A stretch of 64,000 nucleotides of DNA from Vibrio crassostreae (GTDB lineage: Bacteria > Pseudomonadota > Gammaproteobacteria > Enterobacterales > Vibrionaceae): positions 1 through 64,000 of the forward strand of contig NZ_AP025477.1 in assembly GCF_024347415.1 (NCBI RefSeq), written 5' to 3'. The position numbers and the translations under genes were made by a program. The notes below the pieces were generated by a model. It had not been told where the DNA came from. It made no database searches and saw only the letters and a program-made list of their open reading frames with translations. This document shows positions 54,572-63,848 of this stretch, one piece after another. Positions within the stretch are counted from its first letter, which is position 1. The number at the start of each line of letters is the position of its first letter.

Positions 54572-56356
54572 TTGTCTGATCTAAACATGATGCGTTACTA
54601 CACTCGGCTGGATTCGTTCGAGCCGAACCTCTCACATTCTGTGACCTTAACTGAGGTCGCAGACAAGCTGTTCACCAGTTTGCGTCATGCTCGAACCTTA
54701 CTCGGCAAGATGCATCAGGCTGAATGGGTGGTGTGGGAGCCAAAAGTCGGCAGGAATCAACGTTCTAACCTGACATTGCGCTTTAGCAATCAACAACTGA
54801 CTCAACATGTTGCCAGCAAGCTGATAGAGCAGGGCAAGTACGAAAAAGCGCTCTCTATTTTGGATAATGACCGCGCAGTGTTTGGCTCTCTTCTCCAAGA
54901 AACATCCGGTGCGACGATGCGCGAAGGGCTGCTGCACGTTCAATTAACCTATAAACGTAAGTTTGAAGACCTGTTTCCACACCATATTCACCGCAGCAGC
55001 GAACGATTTTTGATCAGACAAGTATTCAGTTGCCTCGTCACTTGTAATGGTAAGGGCGAGTTGAAGCCTGAGCTAGCGCACCATTGGGAATATGATGCTG
55101 AGAAGTTAGTTTGGACTTTCTATTTGCGCCCAGGACTAACCTTCCACGATGGCCAACCTGTTGATGCTAAACAGTTAGTCTCGCTGTTTTCAGCCTTGCA
55201 AACCTTACCTTTCTATCAAACAGAGTTAGCTCATGTTGCTTCGGTTTACAGTGAGCAGCCGTTAAGGATCAGCTTCCAACTCACTAAAGCTGACACCGGC
55301 TTCGCAGGCTTGTTGGCTGGCGTTAAGTATTCAATTCAACCCGCAGTGCAAGTGACCCGTGAGCCGTCACCATTAAGCTCTGTGCCTCACACGGTAGTAG
55401 GCACTGGCCCATTCAAAGTGGTCGAAACCAATAATGAACGCATCAAACTCGCCGCATTTGAGCACTATTATGGTTGTCGCTCGTTAACCGATGAAGTGAC
55501 CATTTGGCAGTTTGAGGAATCAATGACGGGCACTGCTCGTTTCGATGATAGCCAAATGCACGTATCGCCTTATGAAGATTCGTCTTGTTTTCACCAGTTA
55601 GGGAAAAGTGACGTAGAACTCGTTTCTGCAGATACAGACGGCCTTCGTAGCCGAGTCGAGGATGGATGCCTGTTTATCCTATTTAATCAGAACTCAGCGG
55701 CTAGCCCACTAAATAATGAGCAGCGCAAATACCTTTCAGAACTGACCAACCCACAAGCGATTTTGTCTCAGTTGGAACATAACAAGGGTTTGTTTAGCGT
55801 CTCTTTAGCTCAAAACATACTGCCAAGTTGGCAGAAATTGTATCGAACGCCTTCGAAAGAGGCTCAACTTCCGAAAAGAATGAGCATTGCGGTTTATGAC
55901 TATTATGCGTTGTACCGATGTGCGATTTGCGTATCCGACATACTCAAACGATATGGCGTGGAAGTTGAGGTCAATACCTACAGCTTTCGCGAACTGGCGC
56001 TGCTCTCCCAGAGTGGCGAGTTAAAGGAGGATCTGGTGCTGTGTAACCTGAATCTCGATGATAATGCCCCGTCTTCGCTATTTTCGTGGATGATGAACGA
56101 TCCTGTTTTGCACTCTGCTTTAGGAGAGATGAACAGCGACTGGCTTAAACAGCGCTTGGATAGTCATAAAGCATCCGTTGAACTGCCTAATTACTTGGCA
56201 GAGCTAGAACCTATCGCGTCTACTCTGATCTCAGATTATTGGTTAGTGCCGATGTTCCATCACTTGCAGACCGTTCGTTTCCAAGGGATTCTGAAAAACG
56301 TCGCCATCACCAACTGGGGATGGCCCGACTTCAAGAATGTATGGTCTGCTGATTAA
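54572..56356 (+). CDS. sgrR: SgrR family transcriptional regulator
   Basis: A 594-residue regulator with an N-terminal winged-helix domain (SgrR_N: LTEVADKLFTSLRHARTLLGKMHQAEWVVWEPKVGRNQRSNL) and a C-terminal domain like oligopeptide-binding proteins (about 140-590: RQVFSCLVT..LKPELAHHWEYD...FYLRPGLTFHDGQPV). In E. coli SgrR senses sugar-phosphate stress and activates sgrS. TTG at 54572 has AAAAGG about 8 bases upstream; ATG 54587 or 54590 are alternatives. It is divergent from the SgrT-like ORF. Confidence 0.85.
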   Translation: MSDLNMMRYYTRLDSFEPNLSHSVTLTEVADKLFTSLRHARTLLGKMHQAEWVVWEPKVGRNQRSNLTLRFSNQQLTQHVASKLIEQGKYEKALSILDNDRAVFGSLLQETSGATMREGLLHVQLTYKRKFEDLFPHHIHRSSERFLIRQVFSCLVTCNGKGELKPELAHHWEYDAEKLVWTFYLRPGLTFHDGQPVDAKQLVSLFSALQTLPFYQTELAHVASVYSEQPLRISFQLTKADTGFAGLLAGVKYSIQPAVQVTREPSPLSSVPHTVVGTGPFKVVETNNERIKLAAFEHYYGCRSLTDEVTIWQFEESMTGTARFDDSQMHVSPYEDSSCFHQLGKSDVELVSADTDGLRSRVEDGCLFILFNQNSAASPLNNEQRKYLSELTNPQAILSQLEHNKGLFSVSLAQNILPSWQKLYRTPSKEAQLPKRMSIAVYDYYALYRCAICVSDILKRYGVEVEVNTYSFRELALLSQSGELKEDLVLCNLNLDDNAPSSLFSWMMNDPVLHSALGEMNSDWLKQRLDSHKASVELPNYLAELEPIASTLISDYWLVPMFHHLQTVRFQGILKNVAITNWGWPDFKNVWSAD

Positions 56357-56431
56357 TTTCTTACCGAGTAGGATAAAGCGTTTTCAAAGTCGATTTTGGC
56401 ATACTGATATGTAGGTAAAACCAAATTCTAC

Positions 56432-56475
56432 AAAAAACGCCACCGAGTATTTGATTCGATGGCGCTTTTTCGTTT
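56432..56475. terminator. Terminator between sgrR and marR-type genes
   Basis: CGCCATCGAATC-like arms (ACGCCAccga and tcgaTGGCGc) with A- and T-runs on the two sides; suited to both convergent genes. Confidence 0.75.
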
Positions 56476-56486
56476 TATTTTGAAAA

Positions 56487-56912
56487 TCAGTTCTCTAAGT
56501 TTTGCGCCATTTTTTTTGCAATTTTTCTGAATTGCTCTAACTCATCTTCAGCCATGCCTTTGGTCATTCTCTTCAGCATGTCTCGATCTATATCCGAAAC
56601 TTTACTCATGACCTCTTGACCCTTATTGGTCAGAATCAATAACTGGCTGCGCTTGTCTTCTGGATTTGGAGACTTCTTCACAAGCTCTTGATTGATCAGT
56701 GCATTAACTAATCTCGTGACCTGCGCTTTATCGCGGTTTAAGTAGTGCGCGATATCGATAGCCGTACATGGAGATTTCTTAGTAATGATCTTCATGACAC
56801 GAATGTTCATGGGTGCGATCTCAGAATCCAAGCTCTCAATCTGTTCACTCATTTGACGTTTCAAAGAGTGTACTAAACGAAAGATAGACTCTAACGATGT
56901 GTTATCAGACAT
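56487..56912 (-). CDS. MarR family transcriptional regulator
   Basis: A 141-residue winged-helix regulator (ITKKSPCTAIDIAHYLNRDKAQVTRLVNALINQELVKKSPNPEDKRSQLLILTNKG is the classic MarR DNA-binding core with DKRSxxxxLT). It is divergent from the DUF3861 gene, and two copies of a GTTGAxA/TxTCAAC palindrome lie in the 97 bases between them. It probably represses both genes. Confidence 0.93.
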   Translation of the reverse strand: MSDNTSLESIFRLVHSLKRQMSEQIESLDSEIAPMNIRVMKIITKKSPCTAIDIAHYLNRDKAQVTRLVNALINQELVKKSPNPEDKRSQLLILTNKGQEVMSKVSDIDRDMLKRMTKGMAEDELEQFRKIAKKMAQNLEN

Positions 56913-56930
56913 AAACGATCCTTAGAAATA

Positions 56931-56949
56931 TAGTTGACACTGTCAACTA
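56931..56949. promoter_or_regulatory. MarR operator 1
   Basis: TAGTTGACACTGTCAACTA is a perfect 9-1-9 palindrome located 19 bases from the marR-type start codon. Typical MarR-family operator form. Confidence 0.8.
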
Positions 56950-56960
56950 TTGTATTTATG

Positions 56961-56975
56961 GTTGATATTGTCAAC
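56961..56975. promoter_or_regulatory. MarR operator 2
   Basis: GTTGATATTGTCAAC has the same GTTGA...GTCAAC arms as site 1. The centres are about 28 bases apart, close to an integral number of helix turns, so dimers could bind on one face. Confidence 0.75.
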
Positions 56976-57009
56976 TTAATTGTTCGTAAATTCAAGTTAG
57001 GAGACAGTA

Positions 57010-57321
57010 ATGACGATGCAAACAATCACAGGCAAACACAATCACTACCGTATCACTATCGAAGAAGTGAACATCAAGGAAGATCGTGAACTGCAAACCA
57101 TGCAGTTTGAAATTGAAGACAGAGAAAACATGTTCGCGATTGTAGAGAAGATCAAGCAGGACAGTGGCCTAGATGAGCAATCCGCAACGAGACTAGGTGT
57201 AAGTATTCGCTTACTGGGACCGTTGATGATGCAAGATAGAAAACACCCTCTGTTTATTGATTTCATGCCTCACTTCAGAAATTTCATGCAAAATCTTAAG
57301 AAGACGTTAAAAGGCGAGTAG
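57010..57321 (+). CDS. DUF3861 family protein
   Basis: A 103-residue protein of the DUF3861 family, function unknown. It begins MTMQTITGKHNHYRITIEEV and ends with HPLFIDFMPHFRNFMQNLKKTLK, the conserved family end. It is divergent from a MarR-type regulator with twin operators, so it is likely induced by whatever that regulator senses. AGGAG about 7 bases upstream supports the start. Confidence 0.85.
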   Translation: MTMQTITGKHNHYRITIEEVNIKEDRELQTMQFEIEDRENMFAIVEKIKQDSGLDEQSATRLGVSIRLLGPLMMQDRKHPLFIDFMPHFRNFMQNLKKTLKGE

Positions 57322-57350
57322 CGTTTCTTCAACAATGACACATTCAACAA

Positions 57351-57388
57351 GCCAGTCAACCGATCATCAGGTGCTGGCTTTTCTTTTG
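57351..57388 (+). terminator. Probable terminator of the DUF3861 gene
   Basis: AAGCCAG pairs with CTGGCTT around an 18-base loop, followed by TTCTTTT. Moderate strength. Confidence 0.55.
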
Positions 57389-57526
57389 ATATATTGACTT
57401 AGCGGTATGTGTTTACTTGCGGTACATGTGACAATAAGCCTTTGAACACTTTACGGTGAAACCATCGTATGAGTGATGCAATTACCTAAACCTATTTCCA
57501 ATCGTTCTAAATTTAAACGGTATATT

Positions 57527-58309
57527 ATGACAAGTGTATTTGAGCAGGCGGCTAAAGAGTTATTAAGCCGTCGCACCGCGGGAACTAAAGCGCCAAGATT
57601 AATCGAACAATATCGCCCAACCAGTTTAGATGATGCGTTAGCCATTCAAGAATCAATGATTGAAATTCGTGCAGATAGAGTGGGGGGCTGGAAGTGTCTG
57701 TTACCTCTTGCAGAAAATAAATTTATCGTAGCGCCTATTTTCACTGACAACGTACAGCAAGGTGAAGTTTGTGAATTGTTCGCAGACACAAGCTCAGTGC
57801 TAGGCAAAGAGGTAGCCCGAGTAGAACCAGAAATCGCTTTTGTACTGACTAAGCCTTTGCCTGCGAACCTAAATGGTTACAGTGAAGCACAAATCAATGA
57901 TGCAATTGGCTCTTGCCATATGGCACTTGAGTTAATTCAATCTCGCTTTGACGATGGAATTGGTGCGGAGTTTTACGAAGTTTTAGCCGATTGCTTGGCA
58001 AACCAAGGCCTGTTTCTTGGTCCTGAAATAGAGAAAGATAAAGCGTTTACTGCTGCTAAGGTCGAAGTGGCTATAACCCAAGCTGGAAAAGTTCAGGCAT
58101 TTTCTGGCACTCACCCTAACGCATTAGCTCAAAACCCTGTCTACTGGTTGATCGATACGATGACCAAGCGTGGAATCAGTTTTGAAGCGGGCGAGGCGAT
58201 TATTACAGGGTCTTACTGTGGTGTGGTTGAGCTTGACTTCGACGAGCTAACAACCGTTGCTTATGATGGTATCGGAGAGTACCAAGTGACTTTCACACAA
58301 AAGCGCTAA
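57527..58309 (+). CDS. 2-keto-4-pentenoate hydratase family protein
   Basis: A 260-residue protein of the fumarylacetoacetate-hydrolase fold, MhpD/hydratase group. The beginning FEQAAKELLSRRTAGTKAPRLIEQYRPTSLDDALAIQESM and middle VARVEPEIAFVLTKPL (metal-binding Glu) and ALELIQSRF match the family; the end has GEAIITGSYCGV. Members hydrate 2-hydroxypentadienoate in aromatic degradation, but no such pathway is linked here. ATG at 57527 matches the family start; GTG at 57473 is an unlikely alternative. Confidence 0.85.
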   Translation: MTSVFEQAAKELLSRRTAGTKAPRLIEQYRPTSLDDALAIQESMIEIRADRVGGWKCLLPLAENKFIVAPIFTDNVQQGEVCELFADTSSVLGKEVARVEPEIAFVLTKPLPANLNGYSEAQINDAIGSCHMALELIQSRFDDGIGAEFYEVLADCLANQGLFLGPEIEKDKAFTAAKVEVAITQAGKVQAFSGTHPNALAQNPVYWLIDTMTKRGISFEAGEAIITGSYCGVVELDFDELTTVAYDGIGEYQVTFTQKR

Positions 58310-58545
58310 GCTATTTATAAGCTCTATTCATTAAGAAAGCAGCTCTCTAGAACTCTGCTTTGCGTATTGGCAATTTATTCTCGAAGGGCTATTTACTGGT
58401 GAGTAAATAGCCTTTTCTATTATGTGATGCTCAATAAGGTTCTTATTACTTTGCATTAAATTGGGCGTTTAGACGTCTAGACGTTGACAAGTTCTAAGTG
58501 TGACATTAGTCTGCTCTCCTTCCTGTTCTATAGCGTTGTCGTTCC

Positions 58546-59904
58546 ATGTCCAATTCGAAAAATTCTAATGTGGTAATTGCCCCTTCGGCAGTTGCGCTTA
58601 TCCCTCTGATCGTGTTCCTTGCGCTGTTTATTGGCGTAGGTACGTACTTGTCACTGCAAGGCGTCGATTTTGCTTTCTATCAGCTTCCAGCTCCGATTGC
58701 GGCTTTGCCTGCAGTGATGCTGGCGTTGTTGCTAAGCAAAGATAAATTGAACCGTGCTATCGAACAGTTCTTAAGTGGAGTAGGTCACAAAGACATTATC
58801 GCAATGTGTATGATCTACCTACTGGCGGGTGCTTTTGCGGCCGTGGCTAAAGCTTCTGGTGGTGTTGATGCAACGGTCAACCTTGGTTTGTCGGCGATCC
58901 CGACGAGCATGATCCTACCGGGTATCTTTCTTATTTCTGCTTTCATTGCGACCGCAATGGGCACATCTATGGGTACTATCGCTGCGGTTGCCCCTGTGGC
59001 ACTAGGCATTGCTGACTCAGCTGGCATGAGCATTCCTCTAACCGCTGGTGTGGTGCTAAGTGGCGCTATGTTTGGTGACAACCTTTCAATCATCTCTGAT
59101 ACCACGATTGCCGCGACACGCTCGCAAGGCTGTGAGATGAGAGACAAGTTTAAAGAGAACATCCGCATTGCACTTCCTGCTGCACTTATCGCGATTGTTA
59201 TCTTTGCTTTCAACAGCACGGCAACTCAAGTTCCTGAAACAGGCCCAATTGAATGGCTGAAAGTCCTGCCGTACATCACTATCCTAATTCTTGCGGTATC
59301 AGGCATGAACGTATTCGTTGTGTTGACGATCGGTATCTTGCTGGCGGGTGGTGTGAGTTTAGGCTCTGTTGAGAACTACGGCTTGACGGATTACGCTCAA
59401 GACATCTACGCAGGCTTTGGCAACATGCAAGAGATCTTCTTACTGTCGATGCTGATTGGTGGTTTGAGTGAGCTGATGCGTCGCCAAGGTGGATTAGCGT
59501 TTCTGACTAACCTAGTGAGCGGTTTGATTCGTGCGTTTGGTTCTTCACACTCTAAGCAAGCAAATGGCCGTGCGAGTGAACTAGGTATTGCTGGCTTGGT
59601 ATCAATGGTTAACATGTGTACTGCAAACAACACCGTAGCGATTATTGTATCTGGTAGTGTGGCTCGCCAACTGGCGGAAGAGAACAACGTGTCTCCGCGT
59701 CGTTCGGCAAGTTTGTTGGATATCTTCTCTTGTGTGATTCAAGGTGTGTTGCCTTATGGTGCTCAGGTATTGCTATTAGGTTCTGTGTTCAACCTATCTC
59801 CGCTAGAGATTGTTTCTAACTCGTACTACTGTTTTGCACTGGCTATCGTGGCTGTTGTTGCTGTGTTTATCAAACACCCAGCACGCCAAGTGGCACAAGC
59901 TTAG
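58546..59904 (+). CDS. Na+/H+ antiporter NhaC family protein
   Basis: A 452-residue inner-membrane protein with about eleven hydrophobic segments. Family motifs include GTSMGTIAAVAPVALGIAD near residues 139-157 and SGAMFGDNLSIISDTTIAATRSQGC near 175-199. Members exchange Na+ for H+ or carry organic acids with ions. It is a single gene followed by a strong terminator. Confidence 0.9.
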   Translation: MSNSKNSNVVIAPSAVALIPLIVFLALFIGVGTYLSLQGVDFAFYQLPAPIAALPAVMLALLLSKDKLNRAIEQFLSGVGHKDIIAMCMIYLLAGAFAAVAKASGGVDATVNLGLSAIPTSMILPGIFLISAFIATAMGTSMGTIAAVAPVALGIADSAGMSIPLTAGVVLSGAMFGDNLSIISDTTIAATRSQGCEMRDKFKENIRIALPAALIAIVIFAFNSTATQVPETGPIEWLKVLPYITILILAVSGMNVFVVLTIGILLAGGVSLGSVENYGLTDYAQDIYAGFGNMQEIFLLSMLIGGLSELMRRQGGLAFLTNLVSGLIRAFGSSHSKQANGRASELGIAGLVSMVNMCTANNTVAIIVSGSVARQLAEENNVSPRRSASLLDIFSCVIQGVLPYGAQVLLLGSVFNLSPLEIVSNSYYCFALAIVAVVAVFIKHPARQVAQA

Positions 59905-59944
59905 TAATAATTGACCAAACTGAGCTATCACAGGCTCTAATAAG

Positions 59945-59971
59945 AAGGCTCCTTAATAGGAGCCTTTTTTT
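59945..59971 (+). terminator. Terminator of the NhaC family gene
   Basis: AAGGCTCC pairs with GGAGCCTT over a 6-base loop, followed by TTTTT. Confidence 0.9.
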
Positions 59972-60011
59972 GTGTTTGTAATGAACAGACTAGAAAATCT
60001 AGGCTTCCTTG

Positions 60012-60572
60012 TTAAAGAAGACTTTCAAGCTCACTGGCCGTTGCGACATTGCAGTAACCAAAGCCAAGCGCAGCCATGAAAGCTGCATGGACATGCGCAG
60101 CTGGAACCTCAACACCGTTGAATTCCATATCTAACGTAGTACAAGCATCATGTGCTACGTGGCATTCATAGCCAAAATCGGTTGCTGCACGAGTCACAGC
60201 ATCAATACACATGTGGCTCATTGCGCCAACGATGATCAGTTTCTTAATGCCTTGATCTTTTAGTACCTTGTTCAGTTTAGTATCTCTAAAGCTATTTATT
60301 TGATGCTTTACGATAACAGGTTCACCTTCTAGAGGAGCCACGCTGTTATGGATTTGAGCACCATCAGAATTTGGTAAGAAGAAGGGTGCTTCGTTGGTTG
60401 GAAACTCATGGCGCACATGAACGATTGGCAGTTTTTTATTGCGGAATGTCTTGAGTAATTGCGCGCCTTTTTCTGCCGATTTTTCTGTTTCAGAGAGTGC
60501 CCATTTCGCACCTTCGTATGAAGGGAAGTAGTCGTTTTGGAAATCAATAAGTAGTAGTGCAGTATTGCTCAT
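60012..60572 (-). CDS. Cysteine hydrolase (isochorismatase family)
   Basis: A 186-residue hydrolase of the isochorismatase/nicotinamidase fold. Catalytic triad residues are Asp10 (LLLIDFQNDYF), Lys89 (VIVKHQINSF) and Cys122 (SHMCIDAVTRAA), with the cis-peptide before them (VGAMSH). Substrate unknown. It is divergent from a GlxA-type AraC regulator whose start is 78 bases away; this regulator/hydrolase pairing is common, so the regulator likely controls it. Confidence 0.9.
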   Translation of the reverse strand: MSNTALLLIDFQNDYFPSYEGAKWALSETEKSAEKGAQLLKTFRNKKLPIVHVRHEFPTNEAPFFLPNSDGAQIHNSVAPLEGEPVIVKHQINSFRDTKLNKVLKDQGIKKLIIVGAMSHMCIDAVTRAATDFGYECHVAHDACTTLDMEFNGVEVPAAHVHAAFMAALGFGYCNVATASELESLL

Positions 60573-60650
60573 AATCCATACCTTTGTTGTTAATGTCTTG
60601 TGGTGTGGGGCTATTATGACTACTCTGTGTTTTTTTAATGAACGTCAAAA

Positions 60651-61595
60651 ATGACAGACTATATGGCAATAGTGACAAAATCAGTAAAGGTTGAAATTAT
60701 CGATTACCCAGGCTCTCTGCAGAGCGCTGTGTTTGGCGTGAAAGAGTTTCTGCAGATGGCAAATTCTCTTGAACCTTCGACTGAGAAGATTCAATTCAAC
60801 GTTCAGATCCAAGCGTATGACAGTGTTAGCGTATCAAACGCCGATGTCATCATACTCCCACCGAATTTAGATGGTTGTTACTATCTAGAGCCGAATGACA
60901 CCTTGCTTGAATACCTGATTGAGTCTCACCAAAGGGGAGCGATACTTTGCTCAGCTTGCGCAGGCGTGTTCATTTTGGCAAAAACAGGTTTGTTAGAAGG
61001 GCGAACCGTGACCACGCACTGGCAAGCACAGCAGAAGTTTACGGAGCTTTACCCACAGATCGCAGTCGATATCGACAAAATCTTGATTGATGATGCGGAT
61101 GTGATGACCGCTGGTGGTTTGATGTCGTGGATGGATTTGGCTTTGTTTATCCTAACCAAATACACAACGCCGACCAATACTCGTAATCTAGGTAAATACC
61201 TCGTGCTTGATACGGGGTTGAGAGAACAACGCTACTATCAGAGCTTTGTGCCAAACTATGCTCACGGCAATGACAAGATTGTATCGGTGCAGCGTTTTAT
61301 TCAAAGGAACCATCGCCTTTCGTTGTCTCTTGATCAATTGGCTGAAGAAGCGTTTATGACGCGAAGAACCTTTATTCGTCAATTTACCAAAGCGACCAGC
61401 TATACGCCGATCAATTATATCCAACATGTGCGTGTTCAAAGTGCATGTGAGTTATTGGAAAGCTCTCATAAATCGGTTGAGCAGATCAGCTACCTAGTTG
61501 GCTATGAGGACGTAAACAGCTTTCGAAAAGTCTTCATGAAAATCGTTGGCTTAACACCATCAAGATTTCGTTCTAGATTTCTCTCTGAGGAATGA
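60651..61595 (+). CDS. GlxA family transcriptional regulator (DJ-1/PfpI + AraC)
   Basis: A 314-residue regulator with an N-terminal DJ-1/PfpI-like domain (about 8-180; the nucleophile-elbow position reads CSACAGVFILAKTGLLEGRTVTTHW, a family signature) and a C-terminal AraC helix-turn-helix (about 215-312: LSLDQLAEEAFMTRRTFIRQFTKATSYTPINYIQHVRV). It is divergent from the cysteine hydrolase gene and likely controls it. ATG 60663 is an alternative start. Confidence 0.9.
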   Translation: MTDYMAIVTKSVKVEIIDYPGSLQSAVFGVKEFLQMANSLEPSTEKIQFNVQIQAYDSVSVSNADVIILPPNLDGCYYLEPNDTLLEYLIESHQRGAILCSACAGVFILAKTGLLEGRTVTTHWQAQQKFTELYPQIAVDIDKILIDDADVMTAGGLMSWMDLALFILTKYTTPTNTRNLGKYLVLDTGLREQRYYQSFVPNYAHGNDKIVSVQRFIQRNHRLSLSLDQLAEEAFMTRRTFIRQFTKATSYTPINYIQHVRVQSACELLESSHKSVEQISYLVGYEDVNSFRKVFMKIVGLTPSRFRSRFLSEE

Positions 61596-61701
61596 TTTAC
61601 CATAGATTGATATTCAATATCTATCACTGGTTCGCTCAGTTACTTCGCTAATGAAGTGCTTGAAGCGGAGTGATATTTTCTCGAACTCAAACGGACTATT
61701 G

Positions 61702-62772
61702 ATGCTTGCCATTCCTTTACCATTTGTCGCAGCGCTGTTGTTATTGATGACAGGTGTGCTGCTTCGATGCCATTACCCACAAACCAGTCAAAAGCCACTT
61801 TGGTTTATCATTCTGTGCGCGTTAATGGTTACGGTAGTAGGCCTGCGATGGACGTTTGATATTGAGTTGTTTCGCTTCTTACAACCCATTCTTGGTGCCT
61901 GTGTTCCTGTGGCGGCTTGGCTCTGTTTCTCGGGAGCTCATCGAAGCCAATCCAGTACACATTTGCATTGGCTAGGTCCGATTGCTGTTTTAGTTGGCTC
62001 ACTTTTTTATGTGCATCTCTGGGCGGGAACTCTTGATGTATTGCTGATCTTGCTCTATCTCGGTTATGGTGTCTTGCTGCTGAAGTCGTCGCTGCTAGTG
62101 CCGGAACAAGTGCGGCTAACCGATATCTCGAAAGTGTTGGTTGCTGAACGGGTTGCAGGTGTAATGCTACTATTCTCCGCTTTGGTCGACAGTGTGCTCT
62201 CTTACGATATCTTACTGTTGAATGCGCAGCACACCAATCTGATCTTATCGATTAGCTACCTTGTCCTTATTCCAGCCATTGTGTCCGCTGTGATGGTGGT
62301 CAGTATTAGCACGCCTGCCGAAGAAAAAACCAAGCAAGTGCAGGCTTTACCTTCTATGTCACAACGCTCTCCAGAAGAAGTCGATACATCGACCACACTA
62401 GCGAGCAGCTTAGATGACGACCAAGCTGAAGAAACCGCGCAGATCATGGCTAAGTTCGATGCATTAATGAGGGATCATCAATTATTTAAAGATCCTGATC
62501 TGTCTCTCAATCGCTTGGCACGAAAGCTAGGCATTCCTGCTCGCAAGATATCGTCTGCGGTTAATCAAACTCACCAAGAGAACATTTCGAAGGTGATTAA
62601 CGCCTATCGGATTGAGCACGCTAAGACTCTCCTGATGCAAAGTGATGAAGCGATAACTGACATCTTCTTTAGTTCCGGCTTTCAGACCAAGTCCAATTTC
62701 AATCGCGAGTTTTCAAGGATAACTGGGCAAACTCCGAGTGAGTATCGAAGTTCGCCACAAGTGTTAGATTGA
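61702..62772 (+). CDS. Membrane-anchored AraC-type transcriptional regulator
   Basis: A 356-residue regulator. The N-terminal half has about seven hydrophobic segments, and the C-terminal part (about 255-350) is an AraC helix-turn-helix (LSLNRLARKLGIPARKISSAVNQTHQENISKVINAYRIEHAKTLLM). ATG at 61702 starts directly at the first membrane segment; ATG at 61651 would add 17 polar residues with no ribosome site. It may sense an envelope signal or membrane-soluble compound and could control the convergent hydrolase gene or the upstream genes; neither is shown. Confidence 0.85.
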   Translation: MLAIPLPFVAALLLLMTGVLLRCHYPQTSQKPLWFIILCALMVTVVGLRWTFDIELFRFLQPILGACVPVAAWLCFSGAHRSQSSTHLHWLGPIAVLVGSLFYVHLWAGTLDVLLILLYLGYGVLLLKSSLLVPEQVRLTDISKVLVAERVAGVMLLFSALVDSVLSYDILLLNAQHTNLILSISYLVLIPAIVSAVMVVSISTPAEEKTKQVQALPSMSQRSPEEVDTSTTLASSLDDDQAEETAQIMAKFDALMRDHQLFKDPDLSLNRLARKLGIPARKISSAVNQTHQENISKVINAYRIEHAKTLLMQSDEAITDIFFSSGFQTKSNFNREFSRITGQTPSEYRSSPQVLD

Positions 62773-62791
62773 GTGTGTTTGCTTCCGTTTA

Positions 62792-63805
62792 TCAATTCAG
62801 AAAGCTAATGATGTCATTTAAGATCAATTGATGTAGCTGGTCGCGTGATGTACCAATGCCATCTTTACAAATAATGCCATCTCCTGGCACTTCTTCATTC
62901 AGCATGGCTATAGCACCGGGTTTACAGCTTTGAATGAAGCTGAAATGGGTGGCTTTCTCATAGACTTTGTAGCGTCTTGAGTTCAATGGCATGTGCTCAG
63001 CAATATAGCCAGACTCCGATGCCTGGGGGAGATCTCCTATATCTATCCCGGCCGCCAGTATCAAGGCTGGTACATTGATGCCTTTTAAGCTATTGGCTGA
63101 AAAGCTGCGAGCAAGCCCCAGGTCAAGGCTAACGACACGTTGAATCCGAGGATCTGAAAGGTCTTTTGGGTCAGGCTCTTCATCTTGGACTTTGTCTAGC
63201 CCTAGCTCTTTAGCAAGCCCACAAGTTCGTGGGTTAGGGTAGTTGAGACAATTCGCCTCAAAGGTTGGTCTATCCATTTTCGCTCCCGCCAGTTGCATCA
63301 CCGTCCAACCACCTAATGAATGCCCGATTGCGCTAACATTGTCGGAGCTAGCAGACTGCTTCCACGGGGCTTCGGATAACAAGTAGTCCAGAATACGTGA
63401 TACATCTCGTGGTCTTTCCCACCATTTTGCTGCTTGCTTTGGGGAGTGGTCGAAAGAGGTGGTTCCCGGATGGTCAGTGGCCGCTACGATATAACCTTGA
63501 CTCGCTAGTTTGGTCGCCAGCCAGTTTTGATTGCGCCAGTTTCCTCGGTAGCCGTGCGACAGCAGTATTACTGGAAAAGTGCCAGGTTGAATGTTTGCAT
63601 ATTTGATGACTTGTGTGCCGATGAAGACGGGGTTATCGCCAATTAAGGCTACGCCTGATGTATCTCTTGTGGGATACCAAATGGCAGTATTTAGCGGGCG
63701 ATTAGGATCGTCATTTACGGTGACTTGAGTGAATCCGACGCCGGAAGCGATGGCTGAACTGCAAAGGAAAAGTAGGGATGTGAACAGTAAATGTGTGTAT
63801 TTCAT
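62792..63805 (-). CDS. Secreted alpha/beta hydrolase (PAF-acetylhydrolase-like)
   Basis: A 337-residue exported hydrolase. A signal peptide (1-20, ending SSAIA) precedes an alpha/beta fold: LLSHGYRGN near 82-90 (oxyanion region), GHSLGG at 161-166 with nucleophile Ser163, and a late KATHFSFIQ giving the catalytic His. The lid includes four cysteines that could form disulfides. The dienelactone-hydrolase/platelet-activating-factor acetylhydrolase group fits best. Substrate unknown. Confidence 0.87.
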   Translation of the reverse strand: MKYTHLLFTSLLFLCSSAIASGVGFTQVTVNDDPNRPLNTAIWYPTRDTSGVALIGDNPVFIGTQVIKYANIQPGTFPVILLSHGYRGNWRNQNWLATKLASQGYIVAATDHPGTTSFDHSPKQAAKWWERPRDVSRILDYLLSEAPWKQSASSDNVSAIGHSLGGWTVMQLAGAKMDRPTFEANCLNYPNPRTCGLAKELGLDKVQDEEPDPKDLSDPRIQRVVSLDLGLARSFSANSLKGINVPALILAAGIDIGDLPQASESGYIAEHMPLNSRRYKVYEKATHFSFIQSCKPGAIAMLNEEVPGDGIICKDGIGTSRDQLHQLILNDIISFLN

Positions 63806-63848
63806 GGTTTTAACTCCAATTGGGTAAGTGGAGTTAATATGCGCTAAG

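Noticed and set aside
58815..59219. 134-codon minus-strand ORF within the NhaC gene
   Set aside because: A shadow of the membrane protein gene; no ribosome site or family features.
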